Assembly: GCF_011516835.1 (NCBI RefSeq)
Contig: NZ_WOTB01000018.1
Coordinates: 1 to 64,000, forward strand
Direction of reading: 5' to 3'
From: Acetobacter musti
Lineage (GTDB): Bacteria; Pseudomonadota; Alphaproteobacteria; Acetobacterales; Acetobacteraceae
DNA length: 64,000 nucleotides
Shown here: positions 63,118 to 64,000 of the stretch, in pieces
How positions within the stretch are numbered: the stretch's first letter is position 1
How the letters are laid out: each line of letters opens with the position of its first letter
Notes under the pieces: model-generated
Databases searched by the model: none
What the model was told of the DNA's origin: nothing
Seen by the model: only the letters and a program-made list of their open reading frames with translations
Program-made: the position numbers and the translations under genes

Positions 63118-64000
63118 ATGCCCCGTGACCATGATCTCGATCCACAGTTGCTGCGGTCCTTTCTGGCTGTGGCGGATACGCTGCATTTCACGACAGCGGC
63201 CCATGCACGCGGGGTCAGTCAGTCCACGATCAGCCAGCACATCAGCAAACTGGAAAAGTTTCTCGACCGCTCTCTTCTCGTAAGAAGCACGCGCGATACC
63301 CGTCTGACGGAAGACGGGCAGCTCCTTGTTCCTCATGCCAAGCAGATTCTCGCGGCCTGCGATGCGGCGTTTGACGAATTCGAGCCTGATTTCCTGTCGG
63401 GTCATATCCGCTTCGGGGTTTCGGACGATCTGGTTCTGTCCCATCTTCCCGAGGTCCTGCGGGAATTCCGCACCATGTATCCGAGCGTGCATGTTTCGCT
63501 GGTGGTCGGGCTGAGTTCGGAGCTGAACCGGCGTCTGCATTCGGGCGAGCTGGATGTGGCCTGCACGAAGCGGTTTCTGCCTTCGAGTGAGGTGTTCGAG
63601 GGCGAATGCGTGCTGTGGCGCGAGCAGCTCCGATGGCTGGGAGCGCGGGGGCTGTCGCTTCCGGAGACGGGGCCGGTGCCGCTGGTCGCTTATGAAAAGG
63701 AAGGCCTGAACCGGCGGCGTTCGATCGAGGCGCTGAATCATGCCGGGCTGGCGTGGCAGCTTTCCTTCGTCAGCGACCATCTCAGCGCGCTGATCGCGGG
63801 GGTCCGGGCCGGTTATGGCGTCTTCATGCAGTCTTCGCTGCTTACCGATGACAGCATCGTTCCGGTGGAGACGCCGGTTCTGCCTCCCCTGCCGGAGATG
63901 GAGTTTCTGCTGGTGCCGGGGCGTTCGACCCGCGCCGTGAAGGCGCTGATGCGCACGCTCATGGAGAATGTCTCGCGGGTCGCGCCGCGCGGAAGCGAGA
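63118..64000 (+). CDS. LysR-family transcriptional regulator, truncated by right edge
   Basis: An uninterrupted frame of 294 codons starts at ATG 63118 and runs off the window. The N-terminal winged helix is clear: LLRSFLAVADTLHFTTAAHA, then GVSQSTISQHISKLEKFLDR and LVRSTRDTRLTEDGQLLV. The effector domain begins IRFGVSDDLVLSHLPEVLRE. LysR proteins usually control a divergent or nearby target; here the region upstream is the 14-bp tandem array. A C-terminus of at most some tens of residues is missing. Confidence 0.92.
   Translation, partial: MPRDHDLDPQLLRSFLAVADTLHFTTAAHARGVSQSTISQHISKLEKFLDRSLLVRSTRDTRLTEDGQLLVPHAKQILAACDAAFDEFEPDFLSGHIRFGVSDDLVLSHLPEVLREFRTMYPSVHVSLVVGLSSELNRRLHSGELDVACTKRFLPSSEVFEGECVLWREQLRWLGARGLSLPETGPVPLVAYEKEGLNRRRSIEALNHAGLAWQLSFVSDHLSALIAGVRAGYGVFMQSSLLTDDSIVPVETPVLPPLPEMEFLLVPGRSTRAVKALMRTLMENVSRVAPRGSE

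Overview
The window reads as chromosome of an alphaproteobacterium, most likely an acetic acid bacterium (Acetobacteraceae). This rests on high GC, GapR (DUF2312) and EipB (DUF1849) homologues, periplasmic dehydrogenase chemistry, a secreted beta-helix protein and two families of palindromic intergenic repeats. The species call is inference. No rRNA, tRNA or CRISPR array was seen.

Layout. 1-3.9 kb is an AT-richer accessory patch: a partial orphan gene, an 843-bp IS5-family element with a programmed -1 frameshift, an HNH nuclease-like gene and a PilV-tip-like gene. 4.1-10.3 kb is a divergent catabolic cluster: NCS1 permease and bicupin leftwards; a variant SDR, a PLP aminotransferase and an amidase rightwards. 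The shared promoter region carries two inverted repeats, and the substrate is unknown. 10.9-12.6 kb holds an orphan phage tail-fibre-like gene with an AlpA-like HTH gene. 13.4-16.4 kb holds guanine deaminase and an aldehyde dehydrogenase.

16.5-24.4 kb is the most interesting block. It is an operon for periplasmic amine oxidation: a Tat-exported spermidine-dehydrogenase-like flavoprotein, an amine/amino-acid permease, the heavy chain, MauE, MauD and light chain of a tryptophan tryptophylquinone (TTQ) amine dehydrogenase, then two monohaem cytochromes c. Both TTQ tryptophans, both catalytic aspartates and all 12 cysteines of the light chain are present, but no mauG/F/L/M/N gene is nearby. A second MauD-like gene with a CxxS active site converges on the operon. 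Amines would be deaminated in the periplasm with electrons passed to the cytochromes, and the neighbouring aldehyde dehydrogenase could oxidise the aldehyde products.

24.9-47.4 kb is mostly housekeeping: GST, glycosyltransferase, TonB receptor, panB-panC, cyanase, a secreted pectate-lyase-fold protein, an orphan Rieske protein, zwf, gapR, a GAF histidine kinase, a cbpA-cbpM chaperone pair with a 54-aa leader gene, a CPA1 antiporter, eipB and aspS. 47.9-64 kb has two overlapping orphan genes, an FAD-linked D-lactate/glycolate-type oxidase, a carboxylesterase, a UPF0126 protein, a second TonB receptor, a globin-coupled diguanylate cyclase, lepA, pepF, an ABC1/UbiB-type kinase and a LysR regulator cut by the right edge. 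A 14-bp tandem array precedes the LysR gene.

Two dispersed palindromic repeat families (three and two copies) and several strong hairpins mark the intergenic spaces.
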